A DNA stretch of 64,000 nucleotides. Origin: Cavia porcellus (taxonomy: Eukaryota; Chordata; Mammalia; Rodentia; Caviidae). The translations under genes were made by a program, and so were the position numbers. The notes below the pieces were generated by a model. That model was given only the letters and a program-made list of their open reading frames with translations. It had not been told where the DNA came from and ran no database searches. Below are positions 22,800 to 34,027 of this stretch, piece after piece (positions within the stretch are counted from its first letter, which is position 1; the number at the start of each line of letters is the position of its first letter). The stretch lies in NCBI RefSeq assembly GCF_034190915.1, contig NW_026947500.1, positions 19,838,501 to 19,902,500 of the forward strand, given 5' to 3'.

Positions 22800-23660
22800 G
22801 CGTGTACTGTTGTCATAGTCTCGGCTGTACAAACAAAAGCATCTCTGGAGCAGAGGACATCTCACAAACCCACAGGCAAAAACATTAGGTAGAGAAAATT
22901 ATGTCTTGCTGGATTCCTAGACTGCAGATTCTGGAAAGAAACCACTTGTTCAAAAATACAGAGAAATTATTTTGTACTGAATTCTTTTAATTTCATTGTT
23001 TTTTAGGGGCTTGGGTTTTTTTTTTCTCCCTTTAACATTTTCTCTTATTTTCCTTTTTTCTTTTATTTTGTTCTCTGTTTTATTTTTTAAAAACTTTTTA
23101 TCTAATATTATTAATTTCCTTTTACACTTCAACAGGATCCAGATCCATTATATCACTTTTCTCTTTCTCACTGTGTAGTAATTTTTCAAATTTTACTTTT
23201 TTCATTTTCTGCCTTCCCACTCTCCTCTATCTTTTCCAGCACAACCATTAAATTTTATGACTCTTTAGGCAGCTATTCTGTGTAATTGCTGTTGAATAGT
23301 TTTCTATTGTAAGGGGAAATGTAGCTGCATTTACAGATATTTAGTATTCCTCAGTACTTGGTTTGTCAGGCTTACACTGGATTATGGATCTCTTTCTATG
23401 TCAATATCTGGATTTCTTTTGCATCATTAAAAACATTACCATCTGTTCATAGAGAATTTCATAATGGCCCATATACACTACAGCCTTCCCGCCCAAAAGC
23501 CTACAGTTAGCCACACCCAGAGTGCATCACTGAAAAGCAGACACTAACACAGACTAAACAACACTAAACAACACAAAACATGAATGATTAGTTTAGTAAA
23601 CATTAGAGTCATGAAAAGGTACCAAACATAAATTCAGGATTTTAAAAATTCTATCCAAAG
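22800..23660. other. Unassigned, partly T-rich
   Basis: Includes a T-rich low-complexity tract at about 22990-23180 that makes matching 60-codon frames on both strands. No family or exon recognised. Confidence 0.45.
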
Positions 23661-23665
23661 TGTGG

Positions 23666-24032
23666 TGTCTTGAGTGGTGGGAAAGTTAAAGGAGGGAAAG
23701 TTTAGTTTAGCTCATAATTTGTAGAGGTTTCAGTTCATAGCTGGTGAGCTTCAAGACAAGGTGGCTTGGCAGAAGGGCATCACGGAGGAGAAATAGTTCA
23801 TGGCAAGGAGAAATCAGCCAGGCAGCAAGATACAAGTAACAGACTGTCTGTCGCTTTATATTGCATCCAGGCTAACTGCCCTCAGGAACTATGTGAACCC
23901 AATCAGCGGACTGAGTTAGTAACTGCACACCCTTAATCCTAGCATCACACACTCTGGATCCTGCCACCCTGAAAAGGTCCTATCAATGATCACATAAGGC
24001 TTTGTGGGGGCATCCAGACAAAAGCCATAACA
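23666..24032 (-). mobile_element. MaLR-type LTR, antisense
   Basis: Plus strand reads TGTCTTGAGTGG..., then TTTAGCTCATAATTTGTAGA, AGTTCATGGCAAGGAGAAA, TTTATATTGCATCCAGGCTA and ends CAAAAGCCATAACA. It is the same subfamily as 53235-53608 (antisense) and 55399-55810 (sense). Confidence 0.75.
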
Positions 24033-24264
24033 TACAGCAGCTCCAAATATCAATTCTAGGAAAAATTATATTGAATGTTAATGAATTCAGCCTCTTCTAT
24101 GTAAGTTTAACCAGAAAACTGAAGGACATTTTAAAACAAAACAAAACCCTAATGTGATACTTGAGGGCATGTGTGAATTTCTTTCTGTCTCAATCATGGG
24201 AAGAAAAGGTTCCACTTAGTGAATGTGACTTGGGGGAACCTAACAAATGGTAACTGAATACTTG

Positions 24265-24475
24265 AAAATGACACTTATGGGTATTTGAAAACTCATTATT
24301 TCCCACTGGGAAGCCAAGGCAGGAGGACTAAAAGTTTGAGCACCGCCTGAGTAATTTGGTGACTGAGAATGATCTTGCTTCAAACTTAAGAGGGGACAGG
24401 GTGCTGGGGGTGTTATCAGTGGAAAGGTCCTGGGTTCAGTTCCTACTGTGACAAAAATAATTAAATAGGATAAAT
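24265..24475 (+). mobile_element. B1-dID dimeric SINE, sense
   Basis: B1 half with ACTGGGAAGCCAAGGCAGGA and GATCTTGCTTCAAACTT, then the ID half GTCCTGGGTTCAGTTCCTAC and a short A-rich end. Confidence 0.8.
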
Positions 24476-24857
24476 CCACTTCACTTTGTGTGGTAACCTG
24501 AGATCAGAAATGGTTTGTAACTTCCAGGGTCCGTGCCGGGCAGTCTCACCTACATCCGTACAGCCTGTGCGAAGCTCCAGGTGTTTCTGCTCTCTGCTCT
24601 TCTCCATGAGACAGAAATAGGCTCATCCAAAGGAGAGCTGCTGGAGCATTTTCATTATGCATTTTCGTTGTTCTTTTTACCCAGAAATGCTTCACTGCTC
24701 ATATAATGCAAATTCTATTTCAGTACAGAAAATAATTTCCAGTGTCATGTTACTTTTGACAGGAGTCACAATTGGAAGGTTCATTTTGCTCTGAATGTCT
24801 GTTTAGTTCTGTTTAAAGGAAGAGAGCTCATTTATTTTAAACGTGTAAAATCTTTAG

Positions 24858-24968
24858 CCCTTTTTTATTTTTTATGTTGTGATGGGTTCATTAAGTTACT
24901 CAGCTGGGTTTGAACCTGATGTTCTTTTGCCTCAGCCTCCCAGAGAGCTGGGATTACAGGAGTTCCCA
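24858..24968 (-). mobile_element. B1-related SINE, antisense
   Basis: GGGTTTGAACCTGATGTTCT, TTTTGCCTCAGCCTCCCAGA and GCTGGGATTACAGGAG are the reverse of the 7SL-derived B1 body. The ID half is not clear here. Confidence 0.8.
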
Positions 24969-24969
24969 A

Positions 24970-25855
24970 AATATGCTTTTCTGGAAACTGGCCTAGAGTC
25001 TGTGCACTGAGATATTGATCAACATAGGGTTGTAATTAAGCAAATGTTAAGCATTATTACAAAGATCTTGATCTTTCCTTCTCCACTAAAGGGTGTGCGA
25101 GGTTTCAGTTCACTCACAAGGGGAAAGGACATGAGAATTATAGTTTATTTAAATGTACATCTACCACTTTGGCTATTTGGCCTGAGAATCTACATTTTAG
25201 AAATGTTTACCCATCAAATTCTGGTGGACACTGTGCTAGTTAAAAAGAAAGATTCTCAGAAGTTTTTATTTCTGTAATTTGATCTGTGAACAGCTATAAC
25301 TACCAAGATTGAGGGTCTTTGGCATACACTGAACATTGACTGTTACTTTGGGTTGGATCACAGAGTCACAGTGGATTGGCTCATAGAGTAAAAGGAAGAT
25401 TAATAAATAATCACTGAGTGGTGATGTTCCTTTTAGCCCCGATCTCAAGCATACTGAAGGTCAGAAAAGGTTCCATTTGACCTTTCATTTGTAAGATCCA
25501 GTCAGTTTCCTTTCGTGTTTCAATGATCTCTATTCTTGCAACAAAAAATCACACATTTTATAATTTCCTAAAAGAATCTTTCCTTTATTCCCTTTTAAAA
25601 AAATAAAAGATATGAATAAGAAGACTTTGATTTAACAATTTGAAAATGATATATCCCTGGCTTGTTTGTTTGCTTGTTTTCTCTGTTTGATGTTCTCCCA
25701 TTTCTTTCTGTTAACTACAATCTATTGGTGACTTTATTCTGGAAAACTCTTGGCTGCTATTGTTTCAAATATTTCTAGCTTTTTCTCTCTCAGATCTCAA
25801 TTACTTTTATATTAGATTGCTTGATAGCTATGGGATAGATAGCTAATAGTTTTGG
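24970..25855. other. Unassigned sequence
   Basis: No family or exon recognised. Confidence 0.4.
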
Positions 25856-25859
25856 GGGG

Positions 25860-26110
25860 GGGCTTTCTTTTTTTTAACCACTCTTGATTTTTCCCTGCAT
25901 TTCTTTTTGAATAATTCTACTGATCTCTTGTGAAGTGCAGAGTTTTTTCTTGGCTGCATGGAATCTTCTGATGAGCCTGTCAAAGTCATTCTTTATCACT
26001 GTTTCCATGGCTTGTATTTCTAGCATTTCTGTTTTACTCGTACTAAGATTTCCAGGTCTCTGTTGAAATAACTCACCAATTTTGCACAGGGCTACTTCTT
26101 CCATACAGGC
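25860..26110 (-). mobile_element. Ancient L1 ORF1 fragment, antisense
   Basis: The minus-strand frame 26104-25874 reads like the coiled-coil to mid part of old eutherian L1 ORF1p, with EIQAMETVIKNDFDRLIRRF and then an ISRIIQKEMQ block. It keeps 76 codons open but is flanked by unrelated sequence. Confidence 0.6.
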
Positions 26111-26775
26111 ATAATCATACTAATTAGTTGGTTTACATTTCCTTCCAGAAGACTCTCATTGTGTAGCAGAGCTGAGTCTAGTTTCTATGATTGTTTGGTC
26201 ACGTGGGAATGTGTCGGTTCACGCACTTTTGTGTAGATCAGAATTCTTTTTAGCTAACCCCTTTGTAGGATCACAGAGGTTGAGATGAGTAGTGTTTATA
26301 CTTATGAATGAGTATTCTTTCTCTGGTTGAAACTTTGGTCTAAGGTTCTCTCAGTCTCTTGAGAAATGTGTTGACCGCATTTAATTACCTTGTATTTTTA
26401 AAAGTGAAATTGTTTGGTTTTAATGGTTCATGACTTTTTCTAAAAGCTACGTTTCGTGAAATATTCAAAGTAATTGAATCAAAACCTTCACACTTGGTTA
26501 AATCATATGACCCTGAACTTAGCTAACTGCTAGTAAGAAGTAGTTAATGCTTACACCAGCCATAAATGCTCGTTTACTTTTCAAAACAAACAATTTGTAA
26601 AAGAATTCACTCCCAAATATCCTAACTAGGGGAGATAACAATTTTCTTGACTACTAGCTTTTACTTCACTAAACACTAACAAAGGTCAGGAAGCCTCAGT
26701 TGGAAGCATTTTCCCTTTTAAAACAAACGATCAAGTCTCAATGTTAGGTTTAAACTGAATTTACTTTTAAAAAAG
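26111..26775. other. Unassigned sequence
   Basis: No family or exon recognised. Confidence 0.4.
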
Positions 26776-26779
26776 TAGA

Positions 26780-27274
26780 ATTCAATTTTTAGAGCAGTTT
26801 TAGATCCACAGCAAAACTGAGCAGAAAGAACAGAAAATTCCTGTACAGTAGAAAGAGCAGAGGATCCTGCACACCATGGGCGCAGCCTCCCCACCATCAG
26901 CGTCCCTCACCACTGGGCTAAGTTCAGGACTAATCCACGCCAATGCAGCGCCATCACTCAGAGTTCTTAGCTCACGCCAGGCTCTTCTCCTCGTGATACA
27001 GTGCATCCTGTGGGTTTTGACAAACGTGTGAGAACATGTACCCATCATTTTACAGAACACTGTCACTGCCTTAAAAGTCCTTTATGAGTTTTGGCCTAGC
27101 AGAGTTCCCTCCTGTGCGCTGAGCACAGGGCTGATTAAAATAAAGTTTTCTTTCAATATTTCTGTAAAAAAAGTCTTTTGTGCCCTATTTGTTTCTCCCT
27201 TTTTCCTAACAATTAGCAACCACAGCCCTTGTTACTGTCTCTATAGTTTTACCTTTTCCAGAATGTCATTGACT
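26780..27274 (-). mobile_element. Ancient L1M 3' UTR, antisense
   Basis: TTTTAGATCCACAGCAAAAC, CAGCCTCCCCACCATCAGCG, TGGGTTTTGACAAACGTGTG, CACTGCCTTAAAAGTCCTTT and ATAGTTTTACCTTTTCCAGA appear in the order of the antisense 3' UTR of old eutherian L1. It ends where the LTR at 27275 begins. Confidence 0.75.
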
Positions 27275-27612
27275 TAGTCTGTTTTTCATTACTGTGATGA
27301 AACACCTGAGGTAGGCTACTTTATAAAGAATAGAGATTTAGTTTTGGCTCATGGTTCTGGAGGTCCAAAGTCAACCTCTTCTGGCGATCTTGGTGAAAGG
27401 GTCCCGAGGCAGCACAGAGTCTCACCATACACAGTCAGAGTCTAGGAGCATGAGGTGAGCCTGTGTCTCTCTCCAGACCAAAACTCCCTGATGATATATC
27501 TAACCTAGTTACCTAGTTACCTCTTCTTAATATCTTAATATCTCAACTTAATATTAAGTTTCAACACAGGAAGCCTTGGAGGGCACTCAGACCACATCCA
27601 AACCATGGAAGT
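27275..27612 (-). mobile_element. MaLR-type LTR, antisense
   Basis: TTACTGTGATGAAACACCTG, GGCTCATGGTTCTGGAGGTC and a CCACATCCAAACCATGG end show an antisense MaLR LTR inserted in or abutting the L1M fragment. Short direct repeats (CTAGTTAC, CTTAATAT) occur near 27508-27560. Confidence 0.7.
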
Positions 27613-27659
27613 CTCCTTTGCTGAGTATTTTATGCCTACAAATAAAATTTCTTCTCACT

Positions 27660-27838
27660 TTTTTTTTTCTGCCTGAACTGGGGATTGAACACAGAGCTTT
27701 CACACATTGACCATTTTTAAGCTTTGAGACAGTATCTCATTAAGTCACTAAATTGCCAGGGTGGGTTCAATTTGTAAACCTCCTGCTTCAGCCTCCAAGT
27801 GCTGGGATTATAGGCATGCATCGCCACACCCAGCTAAT
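27660..27838 (-). mobile_element. B1-dID dimeric SINE, antisense
   Basis: Poly(T) start, ID half CTGGGGATTGAACACAGAGC, then B1 half with TTGAGACAGTATCTCATTAA, GCCTCCAAGTGCTGGGATTA and CGCCACACCCAGCTAATG. The full B1 5' end is present. Confidence 0.88.
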
Positions 27839-27895
27839 GCTCTTTCTCCTCTTCTCCTCCTTTTCCTCCTCCTTCTTCTTGTTCTTCTTCTTCAA
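27839..27895. repeat. CT-rich (TCC/TTC)n tract
   Basis: Pyrimidine tract of TCC and TTC trinucleotides directly beside the SINE 5' end. Confidence 0.85.
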
Positions 27896-28261
27896 TATAG
27901 ACCTACTGGGCTATCACTTTGTGTTATTTTCAAGTCCTAAATAAGTATTAATCCTTTACCCCAAAACCTCTAATAAGCTCTGGAAGCTTTTTTAAAAAAA
28001 ACATTGAGCTTAGAAAATTCTTACCCAGCAAATGCTAACATGCCTGGTTGAGGTCAGAATTCATTTACTCCCTGGCTGAGATTTGTGCTTGGCTTTGTAC
28101 CATGTGTCTCTCAATGGTGTAGGGGGTCTGTGGCTTTGCCAGGAGTGTCTTCTCTCTAGATCTAACAGACTCCTTCCAGGAAGTGTATGCCACCATGGAG
28201 GGACACCCAGAGTGGCCAGTGAGATTTTGGTCTAGCCATTGGGAGGATGGCACATACATCT

Positions 28262-28390
28262 GGGTTCTGCTACTCGCTGGTATGTCTTCTTTAGCTCATC
28301 TGGCTTCTCTAAGTCTCCGCTTCTCCATCTGAAAGCTGGACCGCAATTTCCATAGGATCCCATCCAGCTCCAAAGGATCCATGTCACTCC
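28262..28390 (+). mobile_element. MIR fragment, sense
   Basis: TCTGCTACTCGCTGGTATG and CTAAGTCTCCGCTTCTCCAT match the MIR core region; the rest is too diverged to place. Confidence 0.55.
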
Positions 28391-28394
28391 TTAG

Positions 28395-28755
28395 AGAAGG
28401 AAAACTCCTGTTAGGTTCATAGAACTTCTGTCTCTACCATTCAAGTTCCATGGAGAAAATGAAGCTTTCCTTTAGGGAAATCAGATCAGAGGTTAGAGAC
28501 AGCATTTTTCAGGGTCTATAAGTTTTGAGACTTGGTTTTGACAGAAACTGATAAGCAAAAAAAGTTAATAAGAGATAGGGAAATCTTTAATGAGCGAGTT
28601 GTGGAAAATGTTAAGAGAATCTGACAAATATAGTCTATTGTCCCTGAATATTTTTTTAAATACAGGAGTTAGCCTCTGATATGCAAAACAAGATGTAGTT
28701 CAGTCTTGCTCAAGGAGTCACATGGGACTTTAGGGTCTAGAGGGTCTATAAGGGG
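28395..28755. other. Unassigned sequence
   Basis: Nothing recognised. Confidence 0.4.
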
Positions 28756-28772
28756 TGAGAGAGAAAGGGAGA

Positions 28773-28832
<60 letters not shown>

Positions 28833-28871
28833 CAGAGACAGAGACAGAGAGACAGAGACAGAGACAGAGAG
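28756..28871. repeat. (GA)n / (GACAGA)n microsatellite
   Basis: About 115 purine-rich bases grading from GA repeats to GACAGA repeats. Arg-Glu and Leu-Ser frames on the two strands are artefacts of the repeat. Confidence 0.97.
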
Positions 28872-28874
28872 ACT

Positions 28875-30090
28875 GCAGATTTAAGAACCTTCTCTGCCCA
28901 ATGTAAACTGGGAGCACCCGGGATCCTTCCTCAGCCTCGCGGCACAGAGGCCCAGGTCTTTACAGGGCATTGGCAGGTATGTCTCCTCAAATCCTGCCCT
29001 GCATCCCTCAGCAGGGAGGACACATCTTCCATTCCAGGGTCTGTCTCATGCCTCTGACCTTACAGGTTAGAGCAAGACTGCCTGAACAGCCCGACAAAGC
29101 TTCTCATTTGAAAAGGAAGTACTGCGAATTTGGTGCTCTCTTCCTCTAACAAAGCTCATCTCAAGCATATTGTTGAGAAGTCACAAGTTGAATATTAACT
29201 CTGCTCTATTTTTCTGCCAAGAATGTTTCTGGACAAAAAAGAAAAGAATTTATAGAAGAAAGATAAATGAGAAAAGCATATTAATTTATTTCCTCATTTA
29301 ACCCTCTTTATACAAGCCATTCCCCGTGGGTTCAGTTCCCTGCCTTGTCACTGCCTATTTGAAAGTCATTCTCCTCCTGACCTGCGTGGCCTTTCCCAGG
29401 CACTTAACTCGTTTCAATCCTAGCATGCAAACTACCTAGGTTAGGGGCAGGCACCAGGGCATCGTTCCCCAAGCAACAGAGGAGCCAGACACGGAAAACT
29501 GCGGAAGTAACCTTCATCAGGCTGTTTCAGCCTTCAGTCACTTCTATAATAAGACAAAATTCTGACAGTGATGTGTTTGGCATGCCTACAAATATTGCAA
29601 TGTGTTACTTTCCAAAGAGCAGGTGACCTCCTCCTCCACTAGAATCACACACTCTAATGTGGATAACGGGGCTCACTTTGAATCAACCCCAGATGTGACA
29701 CTAGAAGCACATTTATTCCTCGGAAAGGATTTTCAATGTTACTTTTAATTATTCCATAAAAACAATAGCCTTCATCTGCTATTGTTCTACTATCATTGTA
29801 ATCAAAAGAAAGCTTTTCAGAAACTCTGAAATAATGTCTACTGGTGAATTTAAATTATGCTGTTTTAAAAATTAACTGTATAAATTCGATATGATAGCAG
29901 ATTAGTCAACTGCATATAGATTGAATGTTGTCATAAACTAGGCATCTTCAAGGTGTATAACTTTAGAATGAACAATGACTTTTAGTCACAAACCTTATAT
30001 ATTTGCTTTTGACATTTAATGCCAATCTTATATTTAAACATATGTCACTGTAAAGTTTGAGGGTTAGGAAATAATTTATTAAGATGGCAA
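28875..30090. other. Unassigned sequence
   Basis: No family or exon recognised. Confidence 0.4.
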
Positions 30091-30106
30091 CTATGCCAAC
30101 TATTTT

Positions 30107-30207
30107 TTTTTTTTGTCTTTTTCATTTTTATCAGTACCGGGGATCGAACTCATGACCGCCTGCTTGCAAGGCAGGTGCTTATGCCGCTGAGCTAAATCCC
30201 CAGCCCC
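30107..30207 (-). mobile_element. ID SINE with 14-bp target duplication, best preserved copy
   Basis: Antisense copy with poly(T) at the left and CCCCAGCCCC at the right. Target duplication ATGCCAACTATTTT at 30093-30106 and 30210-30223. On the minus strand the pol III A box (TAGCTCAGCGG) and B box (GAGTTCGATCC) look intact. It is the least diverged of the three related copies, which suggests a recent insertion. Confidence 0.93.
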
Positions 30208-30224
30208 CAATGCCAACTATTTTC

Positions 30225-31265
30225 TGTTATAATTCCAGTTTTGGAAATTGGATAGATAACTTATTACAATTGCTTATGTTTCATTGAGTTATCCAAATTG
30301 AGTCACCACCCCCACATCATCATCAAAAATTCAATGGCAAATTAGAGAAATAGTCATCAGTTTTTGAGTATCAGCGTGATGCCAGGCATGACAAACATCT
30401 CTCATTATCAAAAGAAATCTTTGGGAAGGGGACCAGGAGCTGAAGAGAAAGGGTAAGGAAAAGAAAGAGAAGGAAGAAGAACTAATCTGTGTCATGTACA
30501 CATACTAACTCTCCACAATGAATGTGATCATTGTGCATGGAAAACATGCACTAATAAGCAAAGTTAAAAATAAATAAAAAACCTTCCAGATCATTCCATG
30601 AAGAGGCACCCCAAAATTCAGAATCTGATTTATGCACTATCATGCTGATCATTTTTCTGCTTTGCCATGCTGAACCTTTAAAATAAATACTAATTCAATA
30701 TTTTAGCTTAATGGCATATCCCTTAATGATTTTTAAACTAAATATACATACAATTTTCCAAGATTTGCCTCTTTTATGATATGTAGGATATTATGTAATT
30801 TTGCAAAGACTATTTCAAATACAGAGACACTTCTCCAGAAACCTGTGGGAAAGAATAGCACAAATAGCATGAGGTAGGAGTGATGCCTTTTATAAACTCT
30901 GTGCTTCAACAATAGATATCTTCATTAAAGAGATAATACAAGATTAATCCTCAAAAGTCTTCTCTTGGACCTAGTCAATATGTCTTCTCACTAACTGCTA
31001 AAAGTTCATTTGCAATTCAAAATACCTTTTGCATAGCTTGAAACACCCTGAAATGTCAAATCCATTTGTGTTTTATTTCTTACACTCAGATGCTTCTAAT
31101 AAATATATTGTCAGCCACAGTGTAATTTCCAATTTTCCTTTTGAGTAAGTAAAGTATCTTGCAAGGATCTTCTGTAACTCTGTGCTCAGGAGTGTCTTTC
31201 ATATATGAGGGGTAGGGTAGGATATATGGGTTGGCCTAATCCCTATATTAGAACCTGTATAATAA
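30225..31265. other. Unassigned sequence
   Basis: AT-rich, no family or exon recognised. Confidence 0.4.
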
Positions 31266-31269
31266 GATA

Positions 31270-31450
31270 TTGTGCAGTTGAGAGCCTGAACCCTGAATTA
31301 TCCTGTCTTACCATGTGATGTTGAACAAGTTATTTTGTTTTAAGTCTCAGCTCCATCACATGAATACTGGATAATACTAGCGCCTAGTATGACATTTAGT
31401 CACAGTGTCTGATGGAAAGTAGGTGGTCTCAAAACATCATTATTTTCTTG
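31270..31450 (+). mobile_element. MIR SINE, sense, diverged
   Basis: GAGAGCCTGAACCCTGAATT, CATGTGATGTTGAACAAGTT and AAGTCTCAGCTCCATCACAT follow the MIR order of CTGTG...GGCAAGTTA...CTCAGTTTC. Confidence 0.65.
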
Positions 31451-31454
31451 TGCC

Positions 31455-32145
31455 CAGAATACATTTCAGGGGTTACATATAAACACATTAAATGGATTGT
31501 TGTTATGTTCACAGTGGTGATATGTGCCCATATGTGACATTTGCTTTACAGGGAATTAACAGTTTTTCCTGGATGCACATCTGAACTCATAAACCACCTT
31601 TTAATTCAGAAATAGATGGTTAGATTTAAAATTACACTTTAAAGATTATAATTGCTATAATGTTGCCTTTAGTTGGTAGCACTTAAACAATGTGTTTAAG
31701 GTACCAAATATTCATAATATAATACTAATATATCTTGCTGGCACACAGAAATACAGATCCTTTTAATATTTTCAGTAAGCCTAAATGTAGAAATTAAAAG
31801 AGCAGCATTAGATAAAACTGTATTTTTAAAAACCCCAGTCTGTTATCTCAGCTCTGAGAAAGCTTACATGCAAAATTTCTGCAAAATGCAGTGATTTTCT
31901 GTAGTATGGCATCATGAGCAAAAGTAGCTTTTCCTGAGTTATATACACTGCATCACCCTCATACTTATACCACACTTTTATATCTACTCTTATTTTACCT
32001 TTTAATATTTCATTCCATGCACAGTCTCTCAGCAAATATTTCAAAAATGTTTAGCCATTTTAATACCGTACCTTTCTGAGAAGAACAATAAAGGGTGTGG
32101 AATTTTAACTACTTGCATGTCCAATTGACCTACCACAGTTTTATG
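31455..32145. other. Unassigned sequence
   Basis: No family or exon recognised. Confidence 0.4.
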
Positions 32146-32147
32146 AA

Positions 32148-32612
32148 TGCTATGAGTTGTGCCTAGATATCTCCCAAAGCCTCATACAGTCATAGGTGGG
32201 GCTTTAAGTGGTGGCTGGATCTACGGTGTGTGATTCTTGGATTAAGTGTGTGATTCTGGTATTAAAGGTGTGTGATTACAAAATTAGTCCGCTGATTGGT
32301 TTGGCATAGTTCTGGATAGATAATGAGAAGGGTTATCGTGGGTTTGAGTGGCACCAACCAAAGAGTGGGAGCGATAAAAGGGAGAGGCAGGATGCTGCTG
32401 CTGATTCTTCACTGTTTCACTGCTTTGCTGCCTTCTACCCACCATGAACTGTTTCTCCTCTGTGATGGCCCTCTGCCATGCCACACTGCTTTGTATGAAA
32501 TCAGACAAATTTGGATTGAAACTTCTACAAATTGTGAACCAAATAAATCTTCCCTCCTCTAACTTTGGGTGCCAGGTATTTTGTTTAAACAATGAGAAAA
32601 ATAACAAAGACA
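32148..32612 (+). mobile_element. MaLR-type LTR, sense
   Basis: Begins TGCTATGAGTTGTGCCTAG and ends AATAACAAAGACA. It has three short internal GTGTGATT-type repeats at about 32225-32280, a CTTCTACCCACCATGAACTG block and the AAATAAATCTTCCCTCC polyadenylation region. The overlapping frames at 32284-32751 lie in it and are not genes. Confidence 0.75.
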
Positions 32613-32614
32613 CT

Positions 32615-33540
32615 GGCAGAAGAAACAAAACTCCCAGGTCAGAGACAGAGGATTTTAGCATGAACATTAGCAGATAGGTTTGCTTTCCCCAAATCTCGTG
32701 GGGTAAGGTGGATGGAGTCAGATAGATACACGTACAGGCACTGAATTGCATTGTAGAGCAGGATTCCTGATCTTAGGGAATCAAAGTCTTATATAAATAT
32801 CAGTCAGTATAACTATTCATTTCAGATAGAAACACTAGCGTCTTTCAGAATATACAAAGTGCAAAAAAGAAAAGAGCCATGAAAAACCACCATGCATCGC
32901 TTTCCCTCCCACATTACACAAGTGAGTGTGTGCATACATATAGGTGGGAGAATAGATCAAATGATTTTTCAAAATCTTTGAACTCAATCACCCAACTCTA
33001 TGCAATCAAGAAATTAATATTTAATTAATTGTGGCTGGTAGTGATTCTTCAAGTCTGGCTACTTCAAAAATATTCTAATGCTCTTAGCACTATCACAGTT
33101 CAGTGAAAGCCTACTCTGTGGGAAAGAGCTGGGGATCAATATTTTTAAAGCTCTCCAGGTTACTTTAATAAGTTATCATGGCTCTAATCACAGAGCCAAA
33201 ATGAATTTATTGTTAAGTCTCCTTTCAGAGATGCAGAAAACAATAATTATCTCAAATAAGCTGGATAAAGGCCTAGGAAGAGTAACAAGAAGCCAATTCA
33301 CCTTCCCATGAGCCAACTGACACATGGGATGGGACACAAGAACACACTTCCCTTTCCCTATTCCCAAAAGAAACCAGCTGATTTGGAGGACAGGCTGAGT
33401 TGATAGCAACTGAGGTACAAAAACAACTTAATATTTATATTGTTTGATTGACTTTGCAAGCCTAAAGCCAGTAATCTGAGCATCTATTTAGAGAGTAACA
33501 ATAAGAAATATAGCAAATACGTGGGATTTCCTTCTGTCTT
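32615..33540. other. Unassigned sequence
   Basis: No family or exon recognised. Confidence 0.4.
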
Positions 33541-33711
33541 GGTTTAGAAATCCAATGCTGTTCTCACTATTTTGTTTTATTCCATGTTGTTACTGTCTAG
33601 TTTTGATTGGCTTTATCCTGTTTTTATTTCATTTTATTTTTATGCTTTTTAAAATATGCTTTCATTCTTTTGATTGGTTTTATTCTATTTTGTTTGATTT
33701 TATTGTCTGAT
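33540..33711. repeat. T-rich low-complexity tract
   Basis: TTTTGATTGG- and TATTTTGTTTT-type words recur. It may be an extension of the repeat that follows. Confidence 0.5.
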
Positions 33712-33882
33712 GGTATGGACAGTTTTTAGAAGAAAACAAGAGACACTATGGTAGCCATTGTTGATTTCCTACTATCTTGTTTTGACATCCTGTATCATTT
33801 TCATTGTTCTGTTATGATTAGCTGTATTGTTTTGTTTTACTTGGTTTTAGTCTCTTTAAAATAAAATCAAGTAAATAAAATG
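33712..33882 (+). repeat. Unnamed A/T-rich interspersed repeat, copy 2
   Basis: TATGGACAGTTTTTAGAAGA, TAGCCATTGTTGATTTCCTA and CTTGTTTTGACATCCTGTAT align with the copies at 1.9 and 43.7 kb. It ends in AAAATAAAATCAAGTAAATA, an A-rich tail on the same strand as in the other copies. Confidence 0.5.
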
Positions 33883-34027
33883 TATACTACTCATCCCACA
33901 GTTCCTATGAAAGAAGGAACATACAGTCTTTGGCAGAGAGAATTCCAATTTAATGTAGTTTTTTCTATACAGATCAAATATGACAAAACAATGACTTAAT
34001 TTCTATGTAGCTAGGACTTAAAATTTT

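Noticed and set aside
28669..29057. Arg-Glu and Leu-Ser frames across the GA repeat
   Set aside because: Produced by the GA microsatellite.
30107..30207. tRNA gene
   Set aside because: The tRNA-like boxes belong to an ID SINE, which has a poly(A) tail, target duplications and related copies; the cloverleaf is not complete.
32284..32751. 155-codon minus-strand frame
   Set aside because: Lies largely inside and antisense to a MaLR-type LTR.
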